A stretch of DNA of 64,000 bases from NCBI GenBank assembly GCA_902761655.1, contig CACWLD010000007.1:59050-123049 (forward strand). Reading direction: 5' to 3'. Positions 26,254 through 35,836 of the stretch are shown here, one piece after another; the stretch's first letter is position 1, and the number at the start of each line of letters is the position of its first letter. A program made the translations under genes and the position numbers. This DNA is from an uncultured Bacteroidia bacterium. Lineage in GTDB: Bacteria; Bacteroidota; Bacteroidia; Bacteroidales; UBA932. The notes below the pieces were generated by a model. It was not told the origin of the DNA, ran no database searches, and saw nothing but the letters and a program-made list of their open reading frames with translations.

Positions 26254-28887
26254 CTAGAGGACCTTGAGGTCAAGTGCCTTGAGGTCTTCGTCCCTTGAGG
26301 AGCTGCCGTAGAGGATCTTGTAGCTGCCGGGACGGACTGAGAGCTCGTCAATGGAAGCATCATAATACTCAAATGCGCTTGGCTCAAGGGTAATCTTTAC
26401 GCTGGCCTGCTGTCCTGCGGCAATGTTGACGCGCTTGAATCCCTTGAGGGACTTGATAGGAGCGTCAGGATTGTCAAGGCTCTTGACGTAAATCTGGACA
26501 ACCTCGTCTCCGTCAAGCTTACCTGTGTTCTTTACAGGAACGGTGATGTCTACGCTCTTGCCTGCCTTGATGGAGGCGTTGGAGAGGCTGGCGTCACCAT
26601 ACTCGAAGGTGGTGTAGCTGAGGCCGTATCCAAATGCGTAGAGAGGCTCGCCGCGGAAGTACCTGTAGGTGTGTCCTTCCATATTGTAGTCGTGGAAGTC
26701 AGGAAGCTGTGAAGTTGACTTGTAGAATGTAACAGGAAGCCTTCCTGCAGGGTTGTAGTCACCAAAGAGGATGTCTGCAACTGCAAGACCGGTAGCCTGT
26801 CCGGCATACCAGGCCTGGAGAAGGGCGTTGTACTTAGTCTCAACCTCTGCGAATGCGATTGCACTTCCGGTGCAGTTTACAAATACAACCGGCTTGCCTG
26901 TTGCTCCAAGGGCGTCAAGGAGTCCCTTCTGTACAGGAGGAAGCTCGATGCGGGTACGGTCGCCTCCGGAGAATCCCTCGTAAGGAACCATCATCTCCTC
27001 ACCCTCAAGCTGTGCGGAAAGTCCGCCTACCATAATGATGACATCGGCCTGGGCAGCCTTGGCTGCAACCTGGGCGAACTGTGCAGGATAACGCCTGCAA
27101 AGGTCAACTGCCAGGGATGCGGATCCTTCAGCACCCTTTGTGTACTCGATAACGATGTCATAAGTCCTTCCTGCAACAACGGGGAATGACTTCTCAGGGA
27201 TGGTAGCCCTGCGGTTTACGCGCATTCCGGGAACCTCTTCGGCGGAATCTATGGTCCTGCCGTTTACGGTCATCTTGTAACCACCAACGGTACGTACGGC
27301 ATAGCTGAGCTCACCTGTAAAATCTGCCACGAACTTGCCGCTGAGGCGTGTGGAGAAATTGTTGGCGTTGACTCCGTCAGCGAAGCGGTAGTCTCCGTAT
27401 GTACGCATATTGACTGCGCTGAAGTCTCCTGATGCAACGGCGTTGCCCTGGAAATTGGGGTTGTTGAAGAAATCGGCGTGGAATCCCTTGCCTCCGTTGA
27501 GAGCGGGGATCTTGTCGTCGGTCATATAAGGATCTGCGAGCTCGCAGCCCTTCTCGTAGATGATCTCTGCTCCGGGAACTTCCTTGCGGATGGCTTCCAG
27601 GATGGAGATGGTGTTCTCTGCGGTAGGGGTTCCGTTGTAGTTTCCGTTGTGGATGGAAGCGTTGTCGGCGTTAGGTCCTACTATTGCAATCTTCTTGATG
27701 CTCTTTGACAGAGGGAGGATGCCGTCGTTCTTGAGGAGAACCATAGCCTCGCGGGCGGCCTTGTATGCAAGGGCGGTGTGCTCCGGGCTGCTGATGTCCT
27801 TTGCGCCGAGTCCGGCCCAAGGCATATCCTCTTCAGGATCGAAGGTGCCAAGTTCGAAGCGGCCGCGGAGTACGCGTGCAAGGGCTTCGTCAATGGCTGC
27901 CTCGCTGATGAGTCCCTGCTCTACGCTCTGGAGGAGAGCCCTGTAGCTGGTACCGCACTCAAGGTCTGTTCCAGAAAGGACGGCGTCTGCACTTGCGGTG
28001 ATGGCATCGGGATGGGTCTCGTGCTGTCCCTTTGTGTAGAAGTTGTTGATGGCGCCGCAGTCAGAGAGGATGATGTCCTCGTAACCCCACTTCTTGCGGA
28101 GGATGTCGGTAAGGAGCCTGTCGCTGCCGCAGCAAGGGTCACCCTCGTAGCGGTTGTATGCGCACATAACTTCCTGTACGTGGGCATCCTTTACAATTGT
28201 GCGGAATGCGGGGAGGTAGGTCTCCCAAAGGTCGCGCATTGAAACGGTGGCGTCAAAGCGGTGGCGCTCGCTCTCAGGACCGCTGTGCACTGCATAGTGC
28301 TTTACGCAGGCGTGGGTCTTGAAATACTTGCCGTCATAGGCCTGCATTGCGCGGACGGTTGCTCCGCCCATTACGCCTGCGAGGTAAGGGTCCTCGCCGC
28401 AGGTCTCCTGTCCGCGTCCCCAGCGGGGGTCACGGAAGATGTTCACGTTAGGGCACCAGAATGAAAGACCCTGGTTCCAGATGCCTCCGGTGGCCTCTGT
28501 CTTGCCAAAGATGTTGTGGTCAGTGGTGTTCCAGGTGGCGCGTGCCTCGTCGGAAACGGCAGTGTAGATTTCAAACTGCTGGGGCTCGTCGAAAGTTGCG
28601 GCGAGACCGATTGACTGAGGGAATACGGTTGCACCCGGGCGGCAGATACCGTGGCAGGCTTCAGACCACCAGTTGTAAGCCGGGATGCCCAGCCTGTCAA
28701 CTGAAATGGATCCGTTCATCATCAAACCCACTTTCTCTTCCAGTGTCAGCAGGGAGATGAGGTTGTCAACCCTCTTGTCCACGGAGAGTTTGGGGTTCTG
28801 GAAAGGATAGTCATATCCTTTGTTACTGTTACAGCCGGCCAGAAGAAGGCAGGCTGCAACAGTGATCAGAATTGAAAACTTTTTCAT
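26254..28887 (-). CDS. Family 3 glycoside hydrolase lipoprotein with PA14-like insert (copy A)
   Basis: Exo-acting beta-glycosidase, of the beta-glucosidase/beta-xylosidase/arabinofuranosidase group. The 877-residue lipoprotein (C19, LLAGC) should sit in the periplasm or outer membrane. It has the N-terminal TIM barrel with FRDPRWGRGQETCGEDPYL and KHYAVHSGP, the nucleophile D276 in IILSDCGAIN, the second domain (MVLLKNDGILPLS), a PA14-like insert (about 455-600) and a C-terminal fibronectin-III-like domain. It is visibly similar over its whole length to the neighbouring copy B. It is the last gene of the SusCD operon. Confidence 0.93.
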   Translation of the reverse strand: MKKFSILITVAACLLLAGCNSNKGYDYPFQNPKLSVDKRVDNLISLLTLEEKVGLMMNGSISVDRLGIPAYNWWSEACHGICRPGATVFPQSIGLAATFDEPQQFEIYTAVSDEARATWNTTDHNIFGKTEATGGIWNQGLSFWCPNVNIFRDPRWGRGQETCGEDPYLAGVMGGATVRAMQAYDGKYFKTHACVKHYAVHSGPESERHRFDATVSMRDLWETYLPAFRTIVKDAHVQEVMCAYNRYEGDPCCGSDRLLTDILRKKWGYEDIILSDCGAINNFYTKGQHETHPDAITASADAVLSGTDLECGTSYRALLQSVEQGLISEAAIDEALARVLRGRFELGTFDPEEDMPWAGLGAKDISSPEHTALAYKAAREAMVLLKNDGILPLSKSIKKIAIVGPNADNASIHNGNYNGTPTAENTISILEAIRKEVPGAEIIYEKGCELADPYMTDDKIPALNGGKGFHADFFNNPNFQGNAVASGDFSAVNMRTYGDYRFADGVNANNFSTRLSGKFVADFTGELSYAVRTVGGYKMTVNGRTIDSAEEVPGMRVNRRATIPEKSFPVVAGRTYDIVIEYTKGAEGSASLAVDLCRRYPAQFAQVAAKAAQADVIIMVGGLSAQLEGEEMMVPYEGFSGGDRTRIELPPVQKGLLDALGATGKPVVFVNCTGSAIAFAEVETKYNALLQAWYAGQATGLAVADILFGDYNPAGRLPVTFYKSTSQLPDFHDYNMEGHTYRYFRGEPLYAFGYGLSYTTFEYGDASLSNASIKAGKSVDITVPVKNTGKLDGDEVVQIYVKSLDNPDAPIKSLKGFKRVNIAAGQQASVKITLEPSAFEYYDASIDELSVRPGSYKILYGSSSRDEDLKALDLKVL

Positions 28888-28915
28888 CTATAGATATTTT
28901 AATTCCAAGTTTTCA

Positions 28916-31540
28916 CTAAAGGACCTTGAGGTCAAGTGACTGAAGGTCTTCATCCCTTGAAGAGCTTCCGTAGAGGATCTTGTAGTTTCCAGGGAATACT
29001 GAAAGCTCGTCAATTGATGCGTCGTAGTACTCGAACGCGCCGGGGCCCAGGGTGATCTTTACATTGGAGGTAGCGCCTTTCTCAATGTTCACCTTCTGGA
29101 ATCCCTTGAGGGACTTGATAGGAGCGTCAGGGTTGTCAAGGCTCTTTACATAGACCTGGACAACTTCCTCACCTGCTACATTGCCGGTGTTCTTTACGGG
29201 AACGGTGATGGTAACGGACTTGCCAGCCTTGATGGAAGACTTGCTGAGCTTTGCCTTGCCATACTCGAAGGTTGTGTAGCTGAGTCCATAGCCGAATGCG
29301 TACAGAGGAGTTCCGTGGAAGTACTTGTATGTACGGCCTTCCATATTGTAATCCATAAAGTCAGGAAGCTGCTCGTCACCTGTGTAGAATGTGACAGGAA
29401 GCTTTCCTGAAGGATTGTAGTCACCGAATACTACGTCTGCGATTGCCTGAGCACCGCCCTGACCTGCATACCAGGCCTGGAGGAGAGCGTCATACTGGTC
29501 CTGAACTGCGCCGAAGCCAATTGCTGAACCAGAGCAGCTGATGAAGATGACGGGCTTGCCGGTAGCGTGCATAGCCTTGAGGAGGCGCTGCTGAACTACA
29601 GGGAGGTCCATTGAGGAGCGGTCGCCGCCTTCACCCTCGAAGCGTGCGGAGATACCTCCTACGATTACGATGGCGTCAGCATCCTTCACCTGGGCGGCGA
29701 GGTCGCTGAACTCGGCGAGCTTGCGCTCGCAGAACTCTGCGTTGAGCATTGCAAAGCTGCCGGTTCCCTGTACGTATTCAATCTTAACGTCGATAGGTTT
29801 GCCAGCAACAACGTCAAAGGTCTTGGTAGGCATTGCGTTCCTGCCGAATCCGCGCCTTGCGGGAGCGGCGTCGCCAGGCCTGGTCTGCTCTACGGTGCGT
29901 CCGTTCACGGTGAACTTGAAGGTTCCGTCAGAAGCAACGCTGTAGGACATAGGACCTGTGAAGTCAGGGGTGTACTTGCCGGTGATGCGCACTGACATAT
30001 TCTCCCTTTCAACTCCCTCTGCAAAGCCGTAAGCTCCAAAGGTGGAGAAGTTGATCTGCTTGTAATAGCCGCTTGCGACAGGCTTGCCGGCAAAGTTGCG
30101 GTTGTTGAAGAACTCTACGAAGAATCCCTGTCCGTTGTTGAAGTCAGGAATATGGTAAGTGGTAGAGTACTCGTCCATAATCTCGCAGGCCTTGGCTGTG
30201 AAGATCTCGGCATTTGGAAGAGCCTCCTTGAATCCGTCAAGGATGGACCTCTGGTGTTCCTCGGTAGGGGTTCCGCCGTAGTTTCCGTTCATCATTGAAA
30301 CGTCATCGGCGTTAGGGCCAATTACAGCAAGCTTCTTGATGGCGCTCTTGTTAAGAGGAAGAACTCCGTTGTTCTTGAGAAGAACCAGGGACTCGCGTGC
30401 GGCCTGCCTTGCAAGCGCATCGTGAGCCTCGCTGCTGATCACGTCCTCTCCAAGGTTAGCCCAAGGGTTTGCGTCAGCAGGGTCGAACATACCAAGCTCG
30501 AAGCGTCCCAGGAGGGTCCTGCGGAGGTGAACGTCAAGGTCAGCCTCGCTGATGAGGCCCTTGTCCAGGGCTTCCTGAAGTGAAACGAAGGCGTTTCCGC
30601 ACTCCAGGTCCGTTCCGGACAGGATTGCGTCAACGGAAGCGCTCACTGCGTCAGGGTGGGTTCCGTGCTGGTTCTTGTTGTAGAAGTTGTTGATGGCGTC
30701 ACAGTCCGTGAGGATGATGTCTTCGTATCCCCACTTGTTGCGGAGGATGTCGGTAAGGAGCCTGTCGCTTCCGCAGCAAGGCTCACCCTCGTAACGGTTG
30801 TAAGCGCACATAACCTCCTGTACGTGGCCTTCAACTACAAGTGCCTTGAAGGCGGGGAGATAAGTCTCCCACAGGTCGCGCATTGAAACTACTGCGTCAA
30901 AGCTGTGGCGCAGGGGCTCCGGTCCGCTGTGTACGGCGTAGTGCTTTGCACAGGCGTGGGTCTTGAAATATTTCTTGTCATTGCCCTGCATTCCCAGAAC
31001 GGTCTGTACACCCAGTATGCTGGTGAGGTAAGGGTCCTCGCCGCAGGTCTCCTGGCCGCGTCCCCAGCGGGGATCACGGAAGATGTTGATGTTAGGGCAC
31101 CAGAAAGTCAACTCAGGATTGCCCGGAACGTAGTTCGCGCGCAGACCAACGTTGAAAATGTCGTGGTCTGAGCGGTTCCAGTTGGCGCGTGCCTCGTCGG
31201 AAACCGTGTCGAACACGTCATAGAAAAGTTCCGGATTGAATGACGATGCCATTCCTACAGGCTGCGGGTAAACGGTGTATCCGCCATAGCGAACGCCGTG
31301 GCAGGCCTCGCTCCACCAGTTGTAAGAAGGGATTCCAAGGCGGTCAATGGAAATAGCCTTGTTCATCATAAGTCCCACTTTCTCCTCAGGGGTGAGGAGG
31401 GAGATCAGGTTGTCCACCCTGGCCTCGTTGGAGAGTTTGGGATTCTGGAACGGATACTCATAATCCGCATTATTGGAACAGGACAGCAGCAATGGAAGCT
31501 GGACTGCAATCAGCAATAGAAAACCAAATACTTTTTTCAT
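28916..31540 (-). CDS. Family 3 glycoside hydrolase lipoprotein with PA14-like insert (copy B)
   Basis: Paralogue of copy A with the same domain order and nearly the same length (874 residues; lipid C21, LLLSC). The nucleophile lies in IILTDCDAINNF. Relative to copy A, the PA14-like region differs most, including a segment AAPARRGFGRNAMP and a different sugar-facing loop. The two enzymes may therefore split the linkage specificities of one glycan. It lies 28 nt upstream of copy A and 30 nt downstream of GH95. Confidence 0.93.
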   Translation of the reverse strand: MKKVFGFLLLIAVQLPLLLSCSNNADYEYPFQNPKLSNEARVDNLISLLTPEEKVGLMMNKAISIDRLGIPSYNWWSEACHGVRYGGYTVYPQPVGMASSFNPELFYDVFDTVSDEARANWNRSDHDIFNVGLRANYVPGNPELTFWCPNINIFRDPRWGRGQETCGEDPYLTSILGVQTVLGMQGNDKKYFKTHACAKHYAVHSGPEPLRHSFDAVVSMRDLWETYLPAFKALVVEGHVQEVMCAYNRYEGEPCCGSDRLLTDILRNKWGYEDIILTDCDAINNFYNKNQHGTHPDAVSASVDAILSGTDLECGNAFVSLQEALDKGLISEADLDVHLRRTLLGRFELGMFDPADANPWANLGEDVISSEAHDALARQAARESLVLLKNNGVLPLNKSAIKKLAVIGPNADDVSMMNGNYGGTPTEEHQRSILDGFKEALPNAEIFTAKACEIMDEYSTTYHIPDFNNGQGFFVEFFNNRNFAGKPVASGYYKQINFSTFGAYGFAEGVERENMSVRITGKYTPDFTGPMSYSVASDGTFKFTVNGRTVEQTRPGDAAPARRGFGRNAMPTKTFDVVAGKPIDVKIEYVQGTGSFAMLNAEFCERKLAEFSDLAAQVKDADAIVIVGGISARFEGEGGDRSSMDLPVVQQRLLKAMHATGKPVIFISCSGSAIGFGAVQDQYDALLQAWYAGQGGAQAIADVVFGDYNPSGKLPVTFYTGDEQLPDFMDYNMEGRTYKYFHGTPLYAFGYGLSYTTFEYGKAKLSKSSIKAGKSVTITVPVKNTGNVAGEEVVQVYVKSLDNPDAPIKSLKGFQKVNIEKGATSNVKITLGPGAFEYYDASIDELSVFPGNYKILYGSSSRDEDLQSLDLKVL

Positions 31541-31570
31541 AATATGTGTTAGAATTACTTATTCAGTCTA

Positions 31571-34066
31571 TTACAGGGCTACGTTTACGGTCTGGCCGGG
31601 CTTGGTGTCAAAGTCATAATACTTGTCACCTACCCTTACCTTGAGAGGACCGCCAAGCTGGGATTTAACGCTGGCTTTTACAAGCTTGCCACCATCCCAG
31701 TCCATATTCACAATGAAGCCTCCGCGGGCGCGGAAACCCTTTACGCTTCCGGTTGGCCAGGCGTCAGGCAGGGCGGGAAGCATATGTACGTAACCATTCT
31801 GGCTCTGGAGAAGCATCTCTGCGATTCCTGCGGTAGCGCCAAAGTTACCGTCGATCTGGAATGGCGGATGTGCGTCGAACAGGTTGGGGTAGGTTCTTCC
31901 CTGCTGCGGCCTCTGTGCCGGGGCGGCTGCCCTTGGAGCACCGGCTCCCGGAGCGCCCTGAGGAGCGCCCTGTCCCATCCTGGGAGCGCCGGCACCCGGA
32001 GCACCCTGAGGAGCACCCTGAGGAGCACCCTGTCCCATTCTTGGAGCACCAGCACCCGGAGCACCCATTGCCATCCTCTGGCCTCCTCCGAATCCCGCTG
32101 TAGGATCGATCAGGGTGAACATATTGCTGAGGATGAGGAATGCGTGGTTTCCGTCAAGCATACGGGCCCAGAAATTGGTCTTCCATCCAAGGCTCCATCC
32201 GGTTGCCTGGTCTCCGCGCTGGATGAGGGTTACCCTTGCAGCGTCAAAGAGTTCAGGTGTGTCAGGATTGATCTGGTTGGAAGGATAGAGTCCGTAAAGG
32301 TGTGAGATGTGCCTGTGCTCGTCCTTGGGATCGTCCATATCCTCGATCCACTCCTGGAGCTGTCCGTACTGACCCACCTTCATAGGAGGGAGCTTGGCCA
32401 TTGTCTGGGCGAGGGTCTGCTGATAGGCTTCGTCAATTCCAAGTTCTGCGGCGGCTGTCTTTGCAGCAGTCATTATATCCACAACGATCTGTGTATCCAT
32501 TGTACAGCCTGCTGTAAGAGGGTTGGCCTTTCCAACGCCGCCGTGCTCAGGGCTTACGGAAGGAACAACTACAAGGTAACCGTTGTTGGGGTCAACCTGC
32601 ATATAGTCAAGGTAGAAGTCAGCGGCTCCCTTGATAACAGGATACCACTCCTTCAGGAAATCCTTGTCCTTTGTGAAGAGATAGTGCTCCCAGAGGTGGG
32701 TGGCAAGCCAGGCGCCTCCGTTAGGATACATACCCCAGTCAGCGGCGTCAACAGGGCCTGCAATTCTCCAGAGGTCGGTGTTGTGATGGGCAACCCATCC
32801 GCCGCATCCGTACATCTCGCGGGCGGTTATGGCTCCGGTAACGCTCAGGTCCCTGATCATTGAGAACAGAGGTTCCGTACACTCTGTGAGGCCGCATACC
32901 TCTGCTGGCCAGTAGTTCATCTCAGCATTGATGTTGATGGTGTACTTGCTGTCCCAAGGGGCCATATGCTCCTGGTTCCATACGCCCTGCAGGTTGGCTG
33001 CCTGTCCACCGGGCTGTGAACTGCTTATGAGCAGGTAACGGCCGTAGTTGAACATAAGCTCCACCATTCCCATATCGTCGCTTCCTGTGAAGGAACTCAG
33101 ACGGGCCTTAGTGGGGAGGGAAGCGTTGGCACCGGCAGGAAGATCCAGGTCAACCCTGTCGTACTGGTCCTTGTATGCGGCGATACTGCGCTTGAGCAGT
33201 TCCTTGTATGAGAGCTTCTGCGCTGCGGCCAGCCTTTCTGCATTCTTTGCCGATGCGTTTCCGCTGACATCGTGATAGTTCACGAAGTTGGTGGCGGCGG
33301 AAATGAGCAGAGTGGTCTCTGTTGCGTCGCTGACATCAATCTTGTCACCGGATGCGCTTACAGAACCGTTGGAGATAACCCTGACAACGGTCTCTTCTGC
33401 GAGCTTGGCGTCTATTCCTTCCTGGGAATCGCCCTGGACAACGGCCACCAGGTCATTGCCAGAGGCTTTTGCCTCGAATGGCAGGCGGGCGTTGTATGAC
33501 AGTGAGAATGAGCCCTTCTTGTCCTGGGTGAGGCGGACTACCACCACCTTGTCAGGTATAGAAGCGAATGCTGTCCTGGTGTAATTCACACCATTGGAGG
33601 AATAGGTTGTAGTGTTCACGGCGTTTGAGAGGTCAAGCTGACGGTGATAGTTCTCAGCTTCTCCCACACCTTGGAATTCAATGAACAGGCTTCCGGCGTT
33701 CAGGAACCTCATTCCGTGAGGACCAACGACAAAATCCTGGTCGATGATGGTTTTGGCTTCAGCCTCTTTTCCGTCAAAGATCAGCTGACGGACTTCGTCA
33801 AGCCTGGCAAGGGAACGGGGGCTGTTGTTGTTGTGGGGGCCGCCGCTCCAGAAGGTTTCCTCATTGAGCTGGATTTCCTCTTTCTGGACACCTCCATAGA
33901 CCATAGCTCCCATATTGGAGTTGCCTAAAGGCAATGCCTCCAGCCATACGGTGGCCGGAGCGTCATACCAAAGGACTTCATTTACACCTGCCTCGCTTTG
34001 CTTGTTGCAGGAGACGGCAAAAACACAGAGTATCGCGCCGATAAAAAGGGCAGTTAATCTCTTCAT
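31571..34066 (-). CDS. Family 95 glycoside hydrolase (alpha-L-fucosidase/galactosidase type) with Gly-Ala-Pro repeat insert
   Basis: Inverting exo-glycosidase that removes terminal alpha-1,2-L-fucose or alpha-L-galactose. The 831-residue lipoprotein (C20, FAVSC) opens with [28 protein letters not shown] and contains [20 protein letters not shown]. The late conserved block [20 protein letters not shown] is also present. Just before that block it carries a low-complexity insert of about 57 residues made of [12 protein letters not shown]-type units. The start at 34066 gives a proper signal peptide; an in-frame ATG at 34114 adds 16 unlikely residues. Confidence 0.92.
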   Translation of the reverse strand: MKRLTALFIGAILCVFAVSCNKQSEAGVNEVLWYDAPATVWLEALPLGNSNMGAMVYGGVQKEEIQLNEETFWSGGPHNNNSPRSLARLDEVRQLIFDGKEAEAKTIIDQDFVVGPHGMRFLNAGSLFIEFQGVGEAENYHRQLDLSNAVNTTTYSSNGVNYTRTAFASIPDKVVVVRLTQDKKGSFSLSYNARLPFEAKASGNDLVAVVQGDSQEGIDAKLAEETVVRVISNGSVSASGDKIDVSDATETTLLISAATNFVNYHDVSGNASAKNAERLAAAQKLSYKELLKRSIAAYKDQYDRVDLDLPAGANASLPTKARLSSFTGSDDMGMVELMFNYGRYLLISSSQPGGQAANLQGVWNQEHMAPWDSKYTININAEMNYWPAEVCGLTECTEPLFSMIRDLSVTGAITAREMYGCGGWVAHHNTDLWRIAGPVDAADWGMYPNGGAWLATHLWEHYLFTKDKDFLKEWYPVIKGAADFYLDYMQVDPNNGYLVVVPSVSPEHGGVGKANPLTAGCTMDTQIVVDIMTAAKTAAAELGIDEAYQQTLAQTMAKLPPMKVGQYGQLQEWIEDMDDPKDEHRHISHLYGLYPSNQINPDTPELFDAARVTLIQRGDQATGWSLGWKTNFWARMLDGNHAFLILSNMFTLIDPTAGFGGGQRMAMGAPGAGAPRMGQGAPQGAPQGAPGAGAPRMGQGAPQGAPGAGAPRAAAPAQRPQQGRTYPNLFDAHPPFQIDGNFGATAGIAEMLLQSQNGYVHMLPALPDAWPTGSVKGFRARGGFIVNMDWDGGKLVKASVKSQLGGPLKVRVGDKYYDFDTKPGQTVNVAL
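31895..32065 (-). repeat. In-frame Gly/Ala/Pro tandem repeat inside the GH95 gene
   Basis: About 171 nt encode units of [16 protein letters not shown] repeated two to three times with small length changes, then a run of Ala/Pro/Gln/Arg. Repeat borders fall on codons, so the reading frame is kept. Confidence 0.8.
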
Positions 34067-34126
34067 AACATTAAACAATTGTGCAGTGGCCGCACACGCA
34101 GCCACTGCACACAAATATAATAAATA

Positions 34127-35824
34127 TTATCTCCAAGTCCAAGTCTGCTGGAGCGTACCGTTGTTCCTGAGGATCTCCTCGGTAGCGATAGGAAGCAGAT
34201 ACATTGTATCGTAGAATTTCCTGTCAAGGAGAAGCTCGTCCGAGTAGGTCTTGACTCCTGTAGCCTTGTCAAGTACTATCTTGATGCCGTGGCCTGGACG
34301 GTTGAGAACTTCAGAAGCGAGCTTCCAGCGGCGGAGGTCAAAGTAGCGGTGCTCCTCGAATACGAGCTCGATGTGGCGCTCGTTGTAGAGGCGCTGCCTC
34401 AGGTTCTCTCCGGTAACTGATGCCGGAAGGCCGGGCATACCCACGCGTGCGCGGATCTTATTTACGTATTCGCGGCACTCGTCCTCCTTTCCAAGCTCGA
34501 AGGCTGCCTCTGCAAAGTTGAGGTAGATCTCTCCCAGACGGAAGTGGATCCAAGGCATCTGGTATTTCTCCTGCCAGTTCATAGGGATATTGTCCGGTGG
34601 CATGAACTTCCTGATCTGCTGGTTTGGAACAGGGTTGTCGCTACTCTCGTGGAAGTTGTCTTTTCCCCAGGAGGTTCCATCGGAGGAAACCCACATTTCA
34701 AAGTGGTCTCCGTGGAATACAGAACCGTCGTGGATGATACACATATCCATACGGGGATCCCTGTTGGCATAAGGATTCTGAGGATCGTATCCGGAAGCAG
34801 GGTTGATGGTTTTCTCGTTGCCGTTCCAGATGAAAGCAGGCTCGCCGTTGATCATGTCATAGTCGTCGAGGAGCTCCTTGGAAACGCCTGCGCTTCCCCA
34901 CCATCCGCCATATCCACCATATCGGCGTCCGATATTGTTGATAGGGAACTGATGGCTGCTCGTAGATGTGAAGTTCCTTGCCCAGATAATCTCGCTGTTC
35001 GCGGATCCGCTGTTCTGGTTGAACAGTTTCTCGTAATTAGAGAAGAGGGAGTACTGTGTGTAGGTCTCTATGAACTTCTTGGAAGCGTCGTATGCCTTGT
35101 TCCACTTTGACCTGTCGTTTGAAGGGTTGAACAGCGGAGATGCGGCATAGAGGTACATCCTGCTCAGGAGAGCCTGGCATACAGCCTTGGTGGGATGGCC
35201 GAAGTTGGAGTCGTTGGCGGCGTAATAGTCAGGGAGTGCAGGCATGATAGCTGCCAGTTCCTGATCTATGAAAGCTACTACCTCATCGAACGGGGTGCTT
35301 GAGAAAGTGTTATCGGAACCAAGTTCGTAAGATTGGGTTACCAGAGGAACGTCTCCGTAGCGCTCAATCAAATAAAAGTAGATCATAGCCCTGAGGAATC
35401 TCGCCTCGGCAATAAGTTTGTCCTTGTCCTGCATTGAAACGTTGGACTCAGCCATCTGCTCCAGGAAGAAATTGATCCTGCGGAGGTATTGGTATGCCTG
35501 GTTCCAATAGGCAAGGTTGCATCCGCCGTGCCACTGTGTGGTGGCAAGGTTGCCCACATTGTCCGGAGTCAATGTTCCAAGTGCGATAACCGGGGAACTA
35601 CCGGAGTTTACGGTAACGATCTCGTCAGTGGTCTTGCACATCATATCAATGCAGAAACCGTGAGGGATGGCGTTAAAGAGAGCGCTATGGTAAGCCCTGA
35701 TCAAACTGGGATCTGACCATACGGCAGCATCTGAGATACTGTTAGTCGGTTTGATATCCAAAATCTTGTCACTGCAAGCGGATAACGTTATAAGAGCAAG
35801 TATGGTTGCAAATATCTTTTTCAT
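34127..35824 (-). CDS. SusD/RagB-family outer-membrane glycan-binding lipoprotein
   Basis: Surface lipoprotein that caps the SusC transporter and delivers oligosaccharides. The 565-residue protein has lipid C17 (TLSACS) followed by DKILDIKPTNSISDAAVW, TPR-like helices (for example KLIAEARFLRAMIYFYLIERYGDVPLV) and the C-terminal family end EEHRYFDLRRWKLASE. The ligand cannot be read from the sequence. It starts 12 nt after susC. Confidence 0.95.
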   Translation of the reverse strand: MKKIFATILALITLSACSDKILDIKPTNSISDAAVWSDPSLIRAYHSALFNAIPHGFCIDMMCKTTDEIVTVNSGSSPVIALGTLTPDNVGNLATTQWHGGCNLAYWNQAYQYLRRINFFLEQMAESNVSMQDKDKLIAEARFLRAMIYFYLIERYGDVPLVTQSYELGSDNTFSSTPFDEVVAFIDQELAAIMPALPDYYAANDSNFGHPTKAVCQALLSRMYLYAASPLFNPSNDRSKWNKAYDASKKFIETYTQYSLFSNYEKLFNQNSGSANSEIIWARNFTSTSSHQFPINNIGRRYGGYGGWWGSAGVSKELLDDYDMINGEPAFIWNGNEKTINPASGYDPQNPYANRDPRMDMCIIHDGSVFHGDHFEMWVSSDGTSWGKDNFHESSDNPVPNQQIRKFMPPDNIPMNWQEKYQMPWIHFRLGEIYLNFAEAAFELGKEDECREYVNKIRARVGMPGLPASVTGENLRQRLYNERHIELVFEEHRYFDLRRWKLASEVLNRPGHGIKIVLDKATGVKTYSDELLLDRKFYDTMYLLPIATEEILRNNGTLQQTWTWR

Positions 35825-35836
35825 AACTGAAGTGTT

